A DNA stretch of 64,000 nucleotides, taken from contig CM060733.1 in assembly GCA_030704615.1 (NCBI GenBank), forward strand, positions 52,268,001 through 52,332,000, given 5' to 3'. The DNA is from Takakia lepidozioides. Its lineage: Eukaryota > Streptophyta > Takakiopsida > Takakiales > Takakiaceae. Both the position numbers and the translations under genes were made by a program. The notes beneath the pieces were generated by a model. That model was not told the origin of the DNA and did no database searches. It saw only the letters and a list, made by a program, of their open reading frames with translations. Shown here piece by piece: positions 21,901 through 34,019 of the stretch (positions are counted from its first letter, which is position 1; each line of letters begins with the position of its first letter).

Positions 21901-24889
21901 CCCAGGCCCTTGTGGGACCTAGTTATTGGGCAAACCACACACAGCAGGTTGATGCTTGTGTAAAGGGATTTGTCGAGGATTTCTGGAAAACCCGGATCAA
22001 TTGTTTATTTCAAGGTAAGTCTTACTACTGGCGTCAGCCCCTGACAAAGGTAGGTTCTGTCCCTTTGTGTTCAGCTCAAACTGGGCACGGGGTCAATGGC
22101 CACAAGGCTACGGCAAACAACGTCTTATGAGTACAATCTCTCTTACCTCTTGTTCTGCCTAAACTTTCTTGTTGTCTGTGGCGTCAAGGCTACTTCAAAC
22201 AAAGTACATTCTCTCTCTCTTGCCACAAGCATCCTATATGTGCTGGGGCTTGGTACATTGATATACCCTATCTGACCCCCACTGGGAGGGTGTGGATCTT
22301 GTTTGGAGTCTGCCTCTAAGTTACAATAGTTGGCATCTAGCAGTGTTTACATCTCTCCAAAGTTCTGCAAGATGCTAAGCACATGAAAGTTTTGTCAGGA
22401 GCTTCACTTTTGATCCTCCCTCAAATTTTCTACTAATCCAAAGTTTGTTTGCATGTCCATTAGTAATCCAAAGTTCGTTTGCATGTCCATATCTGTGGGA
22501 TGGCAGTGTCCTCCATTCCGGCTTAGTTATAAAGGACTGGGAGAGCCACTTTGCTTTCTGGCCTTTGGGCCTTTGGCCACCACAGCCTTCTATCTCAGCC
22601 AGGCCAGGTTCGTCCTGATGGATACAATTCCAATTTTTGCTGACCTTTTTCATAGGATGCCTGGATCCAATCTTGGACATCATTCCCAGGGAAATTGTGG
22701 ACGAAATGGTGCAGTCCCTTACAACCTTCTGCCGTTTGATATCAGATCCATCTTGTGCCTCGTACCTCAAGGCTTGACTTTTGTACCAGGCCTTGCATAA
22801 ATGACTTGGTAGTTTTCATGTATCAGAAAAGAAGGTCGGAATACTTCATACAGATAGGTTGAGATTTTGTATGTTCTACCATGGGAGGTGGACTGGACTT
22901 TGCAAAGCTTGCAGAACTACAACCCATGGGCTTACTCCACAAATGATACACACATGTGTTGCGCAGTTGAAGAAGATTCAATTAACCGAATTCGATAAGT
23001 AAGTGTTTCAGCTCATTGATGTTCCTCAAACCCTGGGTTTTGGGTTGAGACAGTGGAATGGGAAGGTTGCCAGTGACACTGACAGTGTTGGGAGTTAGCG
23101 TGCTGGTGGGGATCACCACCTCCCTTATCCTCTTCTGCAGCCACTTCCATCAGGTTGATCTTTTGCATGGATGTTCAATGATAGCTTCCTATATAATAAG
23201 CTCTGTTAGGTGGATGTACTACCTTTTGCAACATACTATGACCCCTGTGTGCCTTGTGCTTGGAAGCTAACATTGGATGTCTGGATCAAGCAGATTGAGG
23301 GGGACTTATCCGTCAGCAAAATGTCTCCTCTGGTATTCTCATACCCTCCACCTCTTCTGTGTTCTGGATCCTTGACTAACGTCAATACTTCAATTTCAAT
23401 TCAGAAGTTCACAACACACCCAGAAATCCTCTGAAGGAAAGTTAGACCTTCAGCTTAGTCATTCAAGGTTTTCAGTAGCAAAAATAAAAATCAGCCATAC
23501 TTACATTAAACTGAGCATTACTGGAAGGTTATTAGTATGACGTTGAAAGAATGCAGGTGAGATTGGGCACAGAGAAGGGGGCAAAGGTAGTCCAGGGAGC
23601 TGTGGTGGCACTGTACTCCACAATAGTTATGCTCACAGCAGTACAGGCGTTGCCCCTGTCTTGTAGTGTATGTACCTGCCTATCCTTTCTTGACAGGGAT
23701 TCATGTTGTGCCATGACTTAAGGCATCGTTTCTGGCATTAGGAACTTTACTGGTATGGCTATTGGTACCATTGCTTCTGAACACCCTGCAGGTAGTAAAT
23801 TCAGTGTTGGTCAAGGACAGCACAGCACATTCATGTCATTTTAGATGGTATATCTGATGATGGTAGGATACCTACAGTAGCATCTACCTTTATTTTGTGG
23901 CTGTGGTGTCAGGAGAGAGAATAGAGTGAGAAGAAACAAAGAGAGAGACTACGAAATAGCACCCTTGTGCGGTGCTACCCTCGATTCTTTGGATGCAGAT
24001 CACTAGAACTGTCTTGGTCCAACTTGGTGCATGTGAGGATTACTGAGAAGGACACAGGGTGGGTTTCCCATTCTGTCGAATATGGGAGAAGAATGTGGAT
24101 GTATCAAAATAGAGTTACACAGAAAGGTTCTGATTCTATCGTAAAGGAGAAGGTAAATGGTTCGAGCTTGTGAGGTCTCTCACTAGGATGTTTCTGGGTT
24201 TTGCTGCAGTTCTTCTCGTTGCTGACATTGCCAATTGGGAATTTAGTTTCACAATTTATCGGCAAAAATCATGCTGTAAGCCCTCTTTCCCTCTATGTTT
24301 CTCCCCTCTGCTTTGCAGGCCTTAAGGATATTCTAGAAAAGGCTGGGTGATAGACAGCATGGTACAGTGTTTTGGTATTCAGCAGCAACGGCCAAGTTGA
24401 CAGGAATGATGAGCAATCCTGGGAGGAAGCGATCCTGGTGCTCCTTGCCTACACACCCCTAGGAATTGAATCCTCCAGGGAATAGCAGTGTGAGGTTCAC
24501 ATTTAAAAAGTGGCTGAAACCGGCATGGGGAAGATGTTAGTGCTTGTAATTCTGCTGCAGGGAGATTGGCTTGGGGATTGAAAAGCGTTATGTTGCTTCT
24601 TGTCATTACATGTAACTCTGTGACATAACAGTGGAGGAATTTCCCCACTTCTGTGGAGTGGGGAAATTGGCCTATGGAACAGAGGAAAGAGGCCCACAAT
24701 ATTGTTTGGATGTTAATATGGTCTTGTGGGGTCCCATGTACGTGGAGCTGTTGCTGCTGATCTGATCAGAATAAAAGCATTATTTTTATGGCCAAGTACT
24801 ACTGTGTGAGGCTTCACATAGCTCTTGGAGCAGCTCTGGTTCTTGGTTTTACAACTGCAACAGTAAACCCAGTCCCTACATTCTGGTAA
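18980..24889 (+). CDS. ABC4: 1,4-dihydroxy-2-naphthoate phytyltransferase (MenA-type), 10 exons
   Basis: UbiA-family prenyltransferase of the plastid envelope; it attaches the phytyl chain to DHNA in phylloquinone (vitamin K1) synthesis for photosystem I. Exons by GT-AG and reading phase: 19167-19307 (5' end uncertain), 19667-19770, 21249-21320, 21629-21767, 22507-22607, 23054-23153, 23294-23332, 23557-23667, 24210-24275 and 24770-24889 (stop). They join to 330 residues from Met at 19167. Visible motifs: ISRATLLWRAVKLPIYSVAL, the prenyl-diphosphate site N-D-x2-D-x5-D across exons 2/3, CPPFRLSYKGLGEPLCF, LILFCSHFHQ-x-E-G-D (second acidic site), and IFMAKYYCVRLH. A Ser/Arg-rich open stretch from 18996 looks like the transit peptide. 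Its likely ATG (18980) is in another frame, so a base error or unseen exon is implied. Fold agreement with the family is very strong. Confidence 0.92.
19905..19985 (+). repeat. Intronic dispersed repeat, copy 1
   Basis: GGGGTCAATGGCCGTAAGGCTGTGGCAA in ABC4 intron 2 matches the core of the repeats at 20345, 21800 and 22060 (GGGGTCAATGGCCACAAGGCTACGGCAA). Probably a SINE-derived family. Confidence 0.55.
20345..20545 (-). repeat. Intronic dispersed repeat, inverted copy
   Basis: Its reverse complement aligns over about 190 bp with 21945-22140 (ACACACAGCAAGTTGGTG..., GGATATCTGGAAAATCCG..., CAAACTGGGAGCGGCGTC, ATGGCCACAAGGCTACGG). It lies in ABC4 intron 2, upstream of exon 3. Confidence 0.7.
21795..22145 (+). 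repeat. Intronic dispersed repeat, two direct copies
   Basis: The block CAAACTGGGCGCGGGGTCAA ... CTACGGCAAACAACGTCTTA is present twice (about 21826-21890 and 22078-22140) within ABC4 intron 4. The 130 bp between them continue the repeat in the same register as the inverted copy in intron 2. Confidence 0.75.
23723..23791 (+). other. Possible hydrophobic cassette exon in ABC4 intron 8
   Basis: This 69-nt in-frame stretch (23 codons, all hydrophobic-rich, beginning ASFLALGTLLVW) ends at a CAG|GTAGTA donor but has only an AAG acceptor. Including it keeps the frame. However, exon 8 joined directly to 24210 already gives the exact spacing of known ABC4 proteins (LPLSCS-FFSLLTLPIGN), so it is left out of the main model. 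Confidence 0.3.
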
Positions 24890-27400
24890 GTCAACATGTA
24901 TCACACTATCTCTCTCACCCCCCCAGACCTGGCAGGTGTCAATCAGTGCACATTTCTTTTTTGATTAGAACAAAGCTGCCGTTTTCACTATAAGGGGACT
25001 GTCATTGCTGCAAACATCCACATGTACTGCTTTATGACAATGTCCATGCCACCCCTTTGGCCTATGACACATAACCCTGTAATGGACATCATTGCTTGCT
25101 TATGAGCGTTACGGGACTTTCAGGCTTATTTCCTAGCCAGCAATCCCTTTCTATTGAGAAGGTAAGTTGTTGGAGCTCTTGAAGTTTATTCTCAAAACAT
25201 TTCCTGGGGAGGGGAGATGGGAAAAGATCTGCAAAGAAATCATAGTGTTGTACAGTTTGTGAAGTCAATAGTCTGTAGAAATGCCTCAATGCAGCTGATT
25301 GAATGTAGTCATCTTTCCTCTTCAGTCATGGAGTAGCTGTATCTGTTCGAGTCTTTGGTTGTACGTGAAGTGAGCATATTCTTTCTTTCTCTTCATGCCC
25401 TCTGGTCTGATGTGAATGCCAGCCCTTAGTCAACACTCAATTAAACGTGTGTCATTTGCAGGGTTAGCAATATGTCAGGTTTGTGACATTGAGTTGTGTT
25501 GCTCACAGGTGACAAAACCCATGATACCAAATTCTGACAACACGAAGGGGCATCCCCAGAGGGGGTACCCAGGCGTAGGGGGCCAAGAGGAGGAATGATT
25601 GCCATTGCAAAGGGAGAGCTTTAGTTTCCACCTCCTGCTGATTCTTTGGAGCTTGCCTTTCTAGAATGTATGGATTGCTCACCGCTGAGCGTTCTCTTGG
25701 TTATATAGAGAAAAGGCGAAGTTCATTTGCTGAAGGAAAGAATACTTATCTTTTCCTCGTGTGCTCATACAAAACCTTAGTGAAACCTTAGTGATGACTT
25801 ATAATAATATCTTACATATTTGATTCCAGTTTGAGTCTCCTCGCATTTAGTTATTTTTATCTTAATTAACTCAATAAAGACAGCATCAGATCTCAAGGAT
25901 TCATGAGAGGATGTGCTAGCTCTTGCACTGATTTACACAACCATCAATTTGACCATACAACCATTAAGAGAGCACTTTGAGGAAGTTACATAGGGTTTTT
26001 TGATTTATTGTGTATCCCAGTATTATGTAGACGTGGGGGTTATTTTGCTTAGTCATGGATTCTCCACCATCTATATCAAAGGCTTCCAACTTTCGAAAGT
26101 TGCTATCCACAGCAGACTAAGGAAACAAGTCCTAGTTGAGACTCGGGCGGGGCATTATCCAGAAATTATGTAGGTATTCACAAGTGTTTGTTGTCTTGAT
26201 CTTTTGCATATAACATGCTTCAGGCATTTGTTCTTGACCTGTTGGCTTCATGTGTATTGACTCCACTCCCACTTTTCTTGCTGATTTAGCTGTTCCTGCT
26301 GCATACAGGGCAAGCTCACTCATTGCAGCATGGTCTTGTAGGGAGGATTGCTATTGTCTTTATTTAATTCTGGTTCTAACCCTTTTAGGTATATCATACG
26401 GTCGCAACCTCTTTCCAGAGATTTCCAGCCCCTAATTTCCAAGATGAAAATTAAATAAAGATAATAGAATACAACCCTCCGTCGAAGGTGTGAAGTGCCC
26501 AATTCTACTAGTAGAGTTTGTGGAGGGAAAGAGGGAGAATCACAGAGGAAAATTGACGTCAGCTTGTTCATGTATCCATTGATGTAGTGCATTCGAAAAG
26601 ACAGTTGTAACCACTTTTGTTGTTCCTATGTGGTGGAATTAAAATTTCCACTGACTGGATCATCATGTTTGTCTTGTTTGCAACTGCTCAGTGACCTGTG
26701 ATAACTACCCTACCTCACATAAATAGGAAACTCCCTTTGGTTTATGAAACAGAAGCAGGCTTCTGCATGTACAGAAACCTGAAGAAAGATCCAACGTGGG
26801 AGAACGTACAAGAACATGTTTACTTCCCAAGTATCATGTAGTTCTGTCATGCAGAACTCAGATCAGTAAGCTCAGACTGTCTTTTGAGTAGGTAGTAGGT
26901 ACCTCCCTTCCACCAGCTGCAATCCAGGACGATTAAGTGTCTCCTTGATGTGAATGAAGTTTGCTCCTTTTTGAGGAATGGAGATCAGCAATCAAGGAGT
27001 CCATGTGTGGAAAGAGCAGGAAACCTAACATTATTTTACAGCAGATCTACGTTTTGTAATGTTGGAGGGAGACTGCAAGACCTCCTAAAATACACATGTA
27101 CCTACCCACTCAGCACTGTGTACACAGTAAAGTACAATAACGGGCATACCTTGTCAGTAGAAAGAACTGGTATAGACAGGCTATTTTGATATGGAGGACC
27201 AAAGCAATCAAGGTCAATCTGTAAGAGCAATCAAATTACAAGCCTCACTGGCAAACAAAACAAGTTTTGGTAAGCAACCTTCTTTAGAGCTAAATTTCCT
27301 CAATGATACCGAACCAAGCAATGCTGTGCATAATGCTCGCTGCATTCTCCAATTTGGCAGATGCCTACTGTTGCTATTATACAACCACAAACTAAATGTT
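24890..27400. other. Intergenic between convergent genes; no gene recognised
   Basis: 3' flank of ABC4 (TAA overlaps a GTAAGT donor-like word at 24886) and the 3' flank of the coiled-coil gene. ORFs are short and unrelated to families I know. No strong repeats noticed. Confidence 0.5.
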
Positions 27401-30400
27401 TCAAGGACCCACTGCAGCAGTTACAGGCAGGAATGAACTTTCAAGCCCTGCCTCCAAGAGTAGCCTTTTAGTTAAGTTTTTGAGCCTATCCATTGCATTC
27501 TTGGTGAGCTCCAAAGCTGTATCCCTCTCACTTAATCTTGCTTTCAGTTGTTCCAGACTTTCCATGTGTTCCATCAGTACAGGAGCTGCAACACTCCCAT
27601 TGTGATGATGGGTTAGTGAAGAAGAAGATGACGACACTGGACTGTGACTTGATTCAGGACATGAACCATCCACACGCCATTCTTCAATAAGCTCCTGACT
27701 CAACTCTGCTAGGCTGCGCAAAGCAGACGTAGCTGTCTCTGCTTCCAGCTTTGCAATCTCTACCTCCAATTGCCCGACTGCTGAGTCCCCAACACTTTTC
27801 TGCCCCTGTGGCTGGACCACTGTGTGCAGCACACTGACTTTCTTAGCTCCCTCCATGACAGCCTCCCGCATTTGGGCAAGTTCAGCTTCACGGGCCTCCC
27901 AGTGACTCAGCAGCTGCTTCAGGTCGTGGTCCTTGCTAGCTAGAGCACGCTGGGCTGCAACCAGCTGCAGGTCCTTATCATATAGACACTCCTTCACTGC
28001 CTCCAGCTCTCTTTCCATCTCCTGACGCCCTGCTCCATCCTCCAGCCGCTTCATTTGTTGCCGCTCCACCTGCATCTCTGTCTCCAGCAAAGCACGCTTG
28101 GTGGCGAACAGCTCACAGTTGGTCCGCATCAGCACTAAATCCTCCTCCATGACACCATGTCTGGCTGTGGATTCCACAAGTGCCCGCGACAATGCAGTGA
28201 TCTGTTGTACTACTGACGTGGCCTGTGAAAGTTGCACATGGCTGTCATCCAAATCAACTCGTAAAGCAGCTAACTCCTCCTCCTTCTCCCGCAAAAGGCT
28301 AGTAAGACGAGCCAGCTGTTCCTCCTTTGCCTGCAACAAACCCTTGACACTAGACACTTCAGTTTGAAGTGCCTCAACAAATTTCTGAGCCGCCTGTAGT
28401 TCGATGTCTTTCTCGCTGAGGACGAGTTTTAAACAAGAGAAGTCAGACTTAACATGCTGGAGCTCTAACTTCATCGCAACCAATCCTGCCTCCTTGAGTT
28501 GTACCAAGAGTTGTGTGTCAGACAATGTCGAGTCCCTTTGCTGGACCTCCCTCTCAAGTGACTTGACTAACGACATGGATTCCTGTAAAACCGCCTTCTC
28601 CTTCACCAATGCTGCCTGCAACATGTCAACCTCTCTTCTCTCTTGTCTAAGCTGCTCCTCAAGATCCTTCTGAGCTAGCTTTCCTCTCATAACCTGTTCT
28701 TTCTCCCTCTCTAACTCAGTCCTGGAAAGTTCTAGACTGCTTTCATAATTCTTCAACATGGCCTCGTGGGATGCAAGGTCTTCACGCTGGAGCTCCAGCA
28801 GCTTACCCTGATCCTCCACAGACAGTCGAAATTTGGCAACGGCTGTTTGAGATTCCTCCAGTTCACCCTGCACCTCAGCAAGAAGCGCTTTAAGACGTGC
28901 CAACTCTGCCTGTGCTGATGCCGCACTGGTTTTGTTATGGACCAGATCCCGCTGAAACACCTTCATAATCTCCTGTGCACTCAACCATGCCATGACACTC
29001 TCTTTTAGCTCTGCCTCTGTCTTTTCCAGTTTCTCCTGCTTCTGCTGACCCTCTTTGTCAGACCTCTGCAATTCAGCTTCCTTCTCACGAAGAGATGCTT
29101 GGAGGAACTCTACACCAAGCAACTGCTTTGAATAGAGCTCGTTTGCATGCTGAAGTTCCTTCTCCTTCAATTTGATCTTGGAGGAAGCCTCTCCAAGAGC
29201 ATCCTCTCTCTCCAACAAAGAGTTCCTGTGTCTGCTCAACTCTTCGTGTTTTTGGACAAGGGCTTCTTGAGTGCTGTGTAGTTCTGTGTCTTTCTCCTTC
29301 ACTGCCTGCTTTGCTTTCTCCAACTCTTCCACCTGCAGAATCAACTCGCTGCTAACTCGACGAAGCTCCTCCTGTTTCCCAATTTGGCAGCTGTGAGCAG
29401 CTTCAAGCTCCTTTTCGCGAAGCACAAGTGCTGCCCATGCCATTTGAACCTCCTCCTGGTCAGCTTTGACTGCCTGCTCTGCAGTGTGGAGCTCCTCTTC
29501 CTTTGCCCGCAACGCACTCAGTGCAGCACTGAGGTCCACTTCCAACTCCATTACTGCAAGCTCCAATCCTGTCTCTGAAGCATACCTGGGGTCTGACATC
29601 CTGTCCTCATGCCATTGTGCCTGCTCAAACAACCGCTCTAATGCAGCCCTGACAGGTCCACCTTGCCCACTGTTGCCAGTGTGCCCACTACTTTCAGCCT
29701 TCCCACTGGATTTGTCCAGTACAGAGTGTACCCAAAACACTTGTCCCCACTGACATGCCCCACTGCCACCAATGTGGATATGTGTTTTTCCCGATGTCCT
29801 GAGCTTTCCCTGCATTATTACATCCAGACGATGTAGTTTACCATCCTCACAAGCCCATGACACAGGGCTTCTTACTTCCTGTTTGCCAATTCCGAGGCAA
29901 CTCTGACATAGTGTATTAAACAAGCTCAGAAGAAACCCTCCAACTCTGTTTTTCTTCCTGTCAGATTGCCATCTGCAACGTCGGCAAGCTGACCTCAACT
30001 AGCCAATTTCAGGATACAAATCATCAAAAGCAAAAGAATTGTGTTCAGTGCTGACATTCCCTCATAACACCTCACGCATTACCAGACTCACAGTCCCACC
30101 TGCTAACTCGGCTTTTTCAAAAGAGCTTAGCTTTCTGAAGGCAGTAACGGAGAAGAATTTTACATCTCATCACAGCCATAAGCCCACGTAACGACCATTG
30201 GCACAAAATGGCTACCGACCCCTCGTCACTCTGTTCTTGCCTGTCCGGTGATTTTTTAAAGTACCACTTTCACCAACATGTTTACCAGAGCGAGAATATC
30301 ACATACCTTTGAATGACCATCCAGCGAAGCTACAAAGCTCCTGTTCGTCTTCAACCCATCCATCAGACCACGACAGGCTACTGTTGAAGCCATCCTCGTC

Positions 30401-30589
30401 TCCAAATTCCAAACCCTTGATTCCAACCTTCCTCCTGGCAGATTCCGCAGCCGTAAGCAGATCCCTTGTTCTCAAGAGGATTTCATCCCCACCCACCACC
30501 CCGAAATCTCTCTCGTCCTTTTCCTCCCTATCTATCCCAAATCTTGCACAATCCCAGTCAACGTACTCCCCCCTTCCCCCAGCTCCTTT
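27401..30589 (-). CDS. PII1: Long coiled-coil protein, PII1/MRC-like (starch granule initiation)
   Basis: The main exon runs 29988 to 27401. An upstream exon, open from 30589, ends at 30307 with AAAG|GTATGT and joins in phase to GGTCAG|CTTGCC, giving FK-ACRRCRW. From about residue 150 of the main frame to near the end it is a heptad-rich coiled coil built on L-x-x-K-E-x-E-L repeats. Landmarks match my recollection of Arabidopsis At4g32190 (PII1, also MRC): ELQHVKSDFSCLKLVLSEKD, ITALSRALVEST, a GD-x-A block before ATSALRSLAELSQEL, and a C-terminal LTKRLL. That protein is plastid-located, interacts with starch synthase 4 and helps set granule number. The frame is uninterrupted over 2.6 kb. The 5' end is not resolved: no ATG is seen in the upstream open frame, so a further exon or transit peptide is missing. 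Confidence 0.72.
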
Positions 30590-31200
30590 CTACAAAATCA
30601 ACCTTCATACTTCATACCTCCTCACACCCCTCCCGCTCCAGCTCCTAGACCTCCACTGGCCCACACACGCTACAAAATCCATGACATTCTTCCTGCTTCT
30701 TTGCTCGTACGAAGGATCTGCGGCCTCGCCCTATGGAATACTATTTGGACGGCGACGTGGCACGGTGTCGTGGCGGCCTCTGTGACCCGTTACCAAGTAA
30801 TGCCAAAAATAATTTACATGTACCTTTTCCCCTGCCCAGGTACATGAGTATTTCTGCCCAAAGGGAACACGAGGAAAATAAAAGGGTTGTACTTGCAAAC
30901 GTGCATCGGGGTGCAGATGCAGACAGACTCTTGCATTCCCTGTGAATTGACAACGACAAGGAATCTGCGGGCTCATGTCCTTCATACTGGCTCTCTGTTT
31001 CCCAGACCGCACACCAATCACCAGTCTGCGAAACTGCATTGTGCGCCCACCTGCTGACCAAACTGCCCATGACTTCTCTGAGCTGCGACCTGCATTCAAG
31101 CACAGTTTGAAAAACTATCCCTTGAAGAGCGGGTAACCAGCCACAGCATTTCTGATTCAAAGACACGAGGAACGGCTGACTCTAAGGGAATTTTACTATC
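30590..31200. other. Intergenic / presumptive 5' region of the coiled-coil gene
   Basis: GC-rich, with two overlapping minus-strand ORFs at 30731-31166 that show no family resemblance. It may contain the missing first exon of the coiled-coil gene, but I cannot point to it. PPR homology starts at about 31250. Confidence 0.4.
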
Positions 31201-31239
31201 TGGACTGTGTGCTGTATCTTGGCCGATTGGTTGTTGGTC

Positions 31240-32190
31240 ATCAATTTGTTATTTGGTGCATTAAGGATGCAAAGGCAGTCTTCAACAATATGGCTGAACA
31301 AAATGTGGTGTCGTGGAACGCGATGATTGCAGGGTATGCACAGCAGGGACGCAGGGTGGAAGCTTTGGAGACCTATGAGCAAATGATGGGGGAAGGGGTG
31401 AAGCCCAACCACATCATGTTTGTGTGTGTTTGCAATGCATGTGCAAGCCTGGCAGCTCTAGAAAAGGGCAAAGAGGTCCATGGAAACATAGTCAGAGCTG
31501 GAATTGTACCCAATGTCATTCTGAACAATGCCCTCGTGGACCAGGGGTGATGCCCGACAGGGTCACGTTTACGTGTGTGCTCAATGCGTGTTGTAGGCTA
31601 GGGGCCCTGGAAAAGGGCGAAGAGGCCCATGCTCACATCATCAAAGCTGGATTTTTGGACTGATATCTTTCTGGAGACTGCCTTTGTCGAAAGGTATGCC
31701 AAATGTGGGAGCATGAAGGATGCACTGAAAGTATTTGACAAAATGGCTGAACGGGATGTGGTTTCCTGGAGCGTCATGATAGCAGGATATGCCCAGCAGG
31801 GTTGTGGCACAGAGGCCATTAAAATTTATGATAGAATCCAACAGGAAGGTGTGATGCCCGACAGGGTCATATATTCATTTGTGTTCTCAATGCTTGTGCT
31901 AGCATGGTGGCCCTGGAGAAGGGCAAAGAGATCCATGCTGACATTATCAAAGCTGGAATTCCGTCATATATTAATATGGAGACTGCCCTTGTTGCAGACA
32001 AGTATGCGAAATGTGGGAATGTAAGGGAGGCCTATCTAGTGTTCAACAATATGGCTGAGCGAGACACGGTCTTATGGAGTGCAATGACATGCCAATGCAT
32101 ATCTGCCACATGCAAGTACAAGGCTGGCTCTTGTATGCCCTTCCTCCTTTACATGGTTCACAACTGTGCCATACTTTCCCTTTCTTGACT
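31240..32190 (+). pseudogene. PPR (PLS-type) pseudogene block 1
   Basis: Two to three P-L-S triplets in successive frames. 31260-31550 has [27 protein letters not shown]-like and EVHGNIVRAGIVPNVILNNALVD segments. 31553-31670 restarts with VMPDRVTFTCVLNAC. 31629-31900 has YAKCGSMKDALKVFDKMAERD, followed by another shift into ALEKGKEIHADIIKAG up to 32090. At least three frame changes exclude a functional protein. Plant PLS proteins bind organellar RNA at editing sites; this copy is a relic. Confidence 0.85.
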
Positions 32191-32760
32191 GTTTCTCCCC
32201 TAATTCAGAGTTTGAGAAGTCATGAATTATGACGGATGTGTAAATCTTTAACAGTTAGTGCTTTCAGGTATAGCGCTGCATGTTGCATGCTATCACCACT
32301 CTCTTGTTGAATGCCAGTCTCGCTGCTCAATGCTAACCGTGGCCTTTCCCACATTCGATCAGCTTCGGTTTTCGTGCAAAGGCTCCGCAGATCACATCAT
32401 TTTGCTTGCTTAGGCTTGTGAACGTGTTTTGGTCATGACAGCCACATCATCAATCATGATGGTAAGGTTGTTTGCTTTTGGGCCCTTTTCCAAGCATTGA
32501 ATAGCTTCTGTGAGGCAGAGAAAGTTTGGGGTAAGGAATCAACAAGAAGTGATACAAAGTATGCTGATCAGCATAACAATGTTTTTCTGATGGAGTGAGA
32601 TGTTTCTGAAACTCAACAATGGTTGTCACAGACACATTCAATAACTGAGCATTCAGACGGGGAACTTTGAAGGCAGTGGAGATTACTGAAAGTACCAGAA
32701 GGAGAAAGAGGCTTAAATGGACACTGCAGACATGTCTTCCTTCAAAATATGACTTGCTAA
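32191..32760. other. Spacer; no gene recognised
   Basis: AT-balanced sequence between the first PPR relic and the CDC20 fragment. No ORF with family resemblance and no strong repeat. Confidence 0.5.
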
Positions 32761-32763
32761 AGA

Positions 32764-33082
32764 GTGTGTTTTGAATTGGCAGTACGGGTGAGAGATCATG
32801 TCACCTCCCGTCTGATAGGGCACAATCAGGAGGTGTGTGGCCTCAAGTGGTCACCGTCAGGCCAACAGCTAGCAAGTGGAGGCAATGACAACTTGCTCTA
32901 CATTTGGGATGCAGCTGTCACATCATCATCACCTGAGTCAGCAGTCTATCTACACAATGGTAGTCTCCGCTGCTGCGGATGAGACACTTCGCTTTTGGAA
33001 GGTATTTGGGATGGCACAACCTGTCAAGGTCTCCATGGGAGGAACTGGTGATCTGTCATTGCGAAGTATTAACATAAGATAG
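32764..33082 (+). pseudogene. CDC20: CDC20/CDH1-type APC/C activator fragment, internally deleted
   Basis: The first part reads V-R-D-H-V-T-S-R-L, then GHNQEVCGLKWSPSGQQLAS and GGNDNLLYIWD, a WD40 blade highly typical of CDC20/Fizzy proteins. At about 32955 the sequence jumps, in another frame, to TMVVSAAADETLRFWKVFG, the last WD40 blade, and ends ...LRSINIR-stop at 33082 with the Ile-Arg tail that binds the APC/C. Roughly 100 residues (the intervening blades) are missing between the two, and the N-terminal half is absent. It is a gene fragment carried into the PPR field, without introns in this portion. Confidence 0.85.
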
Positions 33083-33289
33083 GAGCGCCAGCTGTGGACT
33101 ACAAAAATCAGAGCTCCAACATAGCAGGAAGCAAAACATTGATGCCTTGGGACAGGGGGTCACCACCTCAACAGAATGCTGGTTTTAAAAGCATAATGAA
33201 CATTTTCCGCCATCGTTCACCTTTCCGCCATATCCATGGAGCATTGCAACCTTGTGTAGAATAAGGCGAACATCAAAGGCTGGTGGTTG

Positions 33290-33960
33290 TCTAAATTATT
33301 GCACCAGATTCATCCTGAACACTGCCCTGGTGGACATATGCCAAATGTGGGTGAATCGAGGATGCGAAGGGAGTTTTCTACACTGTGGCTGAACGAGATG
33401 TGGTGTCGTGGAACGCGATGCTTGCAGGGTATGCACAGCAGGGGCATGGGATGGAGGCTTTGGAGACCTATGAACAAATGATGGGGGAAGTGGTGAAGCC
33501 TGACCTCATCACGTTTGTGTGCATTTGCAGTGCGTATGCAAGCCTGGCAGCCCTGGAAAAGGGCATGGTTGCATCGCCAAAGCTGGAATTGTACCAGATG
33601 TGGTTCTGAACAATACCCTCGTGGACATGTATGCCAGATGTGGAATGCGATGATCGCAGGATAAACCCAGCATGTTGTCATAGGGAGGTCCTGCAACTAT
33701 TTGAAGGAATGCAAAAGAACGGCTTGAAGCTGGACATTCTTTATATGTGTTCTCTCTGCATGCAGCCACACTGGCCTACTGGATGAAGGAAGACACTACT
33801 TCGATTCCCTGAGTCAAGATCATGGTATCACTCCGACAGTAAAGCACTTTGGCTGCATGGTGGACCTTCTTGGACGTGCGGGACAACTGGATGAGGCAGT
33901 GGACCTGGTTAGCTCGTTGGGTGGATCTGTGGTGGTTTGGAATGACTTTGACAAGTAACT
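33290..33960 (+). pseudogene. PPR block 2 with E-type motif
   Basis: 33385-33570 encodes [20 protein letters not shown] and following L motif. 33640-33720 is a truncated S/P piece. 33760-33950 is an E-motif-like region (HFGCMVDLLGRAGQLDEAVDL). Several frame breaks, and the word GACATATGCC (GT deleted from GACATGTATGCC) at 33333, which is shared with blocks at 35500 and 40394. Confidence 0.85.
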
Positions 33961-34019
33961 GCTGATGTGGCAGCAGGAAAGTATCCAAAAACAGATAACA
34001 GAGATAAGGATCTACCAAG

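Noticed and set aside
24881-24892. Further splice donor (GTAAGT) at the end of ABC4
   Set aside because: The TAA inside it already ends the protein at the length expected for the family; an additional coding exon is not needed.
30731-31166. Minus-strand ORFs of 122 and 141 codons upstream of the coiled-coil gene
   Set aside because: Overlapping frames, no homology that I recognise, and no phase-compatible link to the PII1-like exon at 30307-30589.
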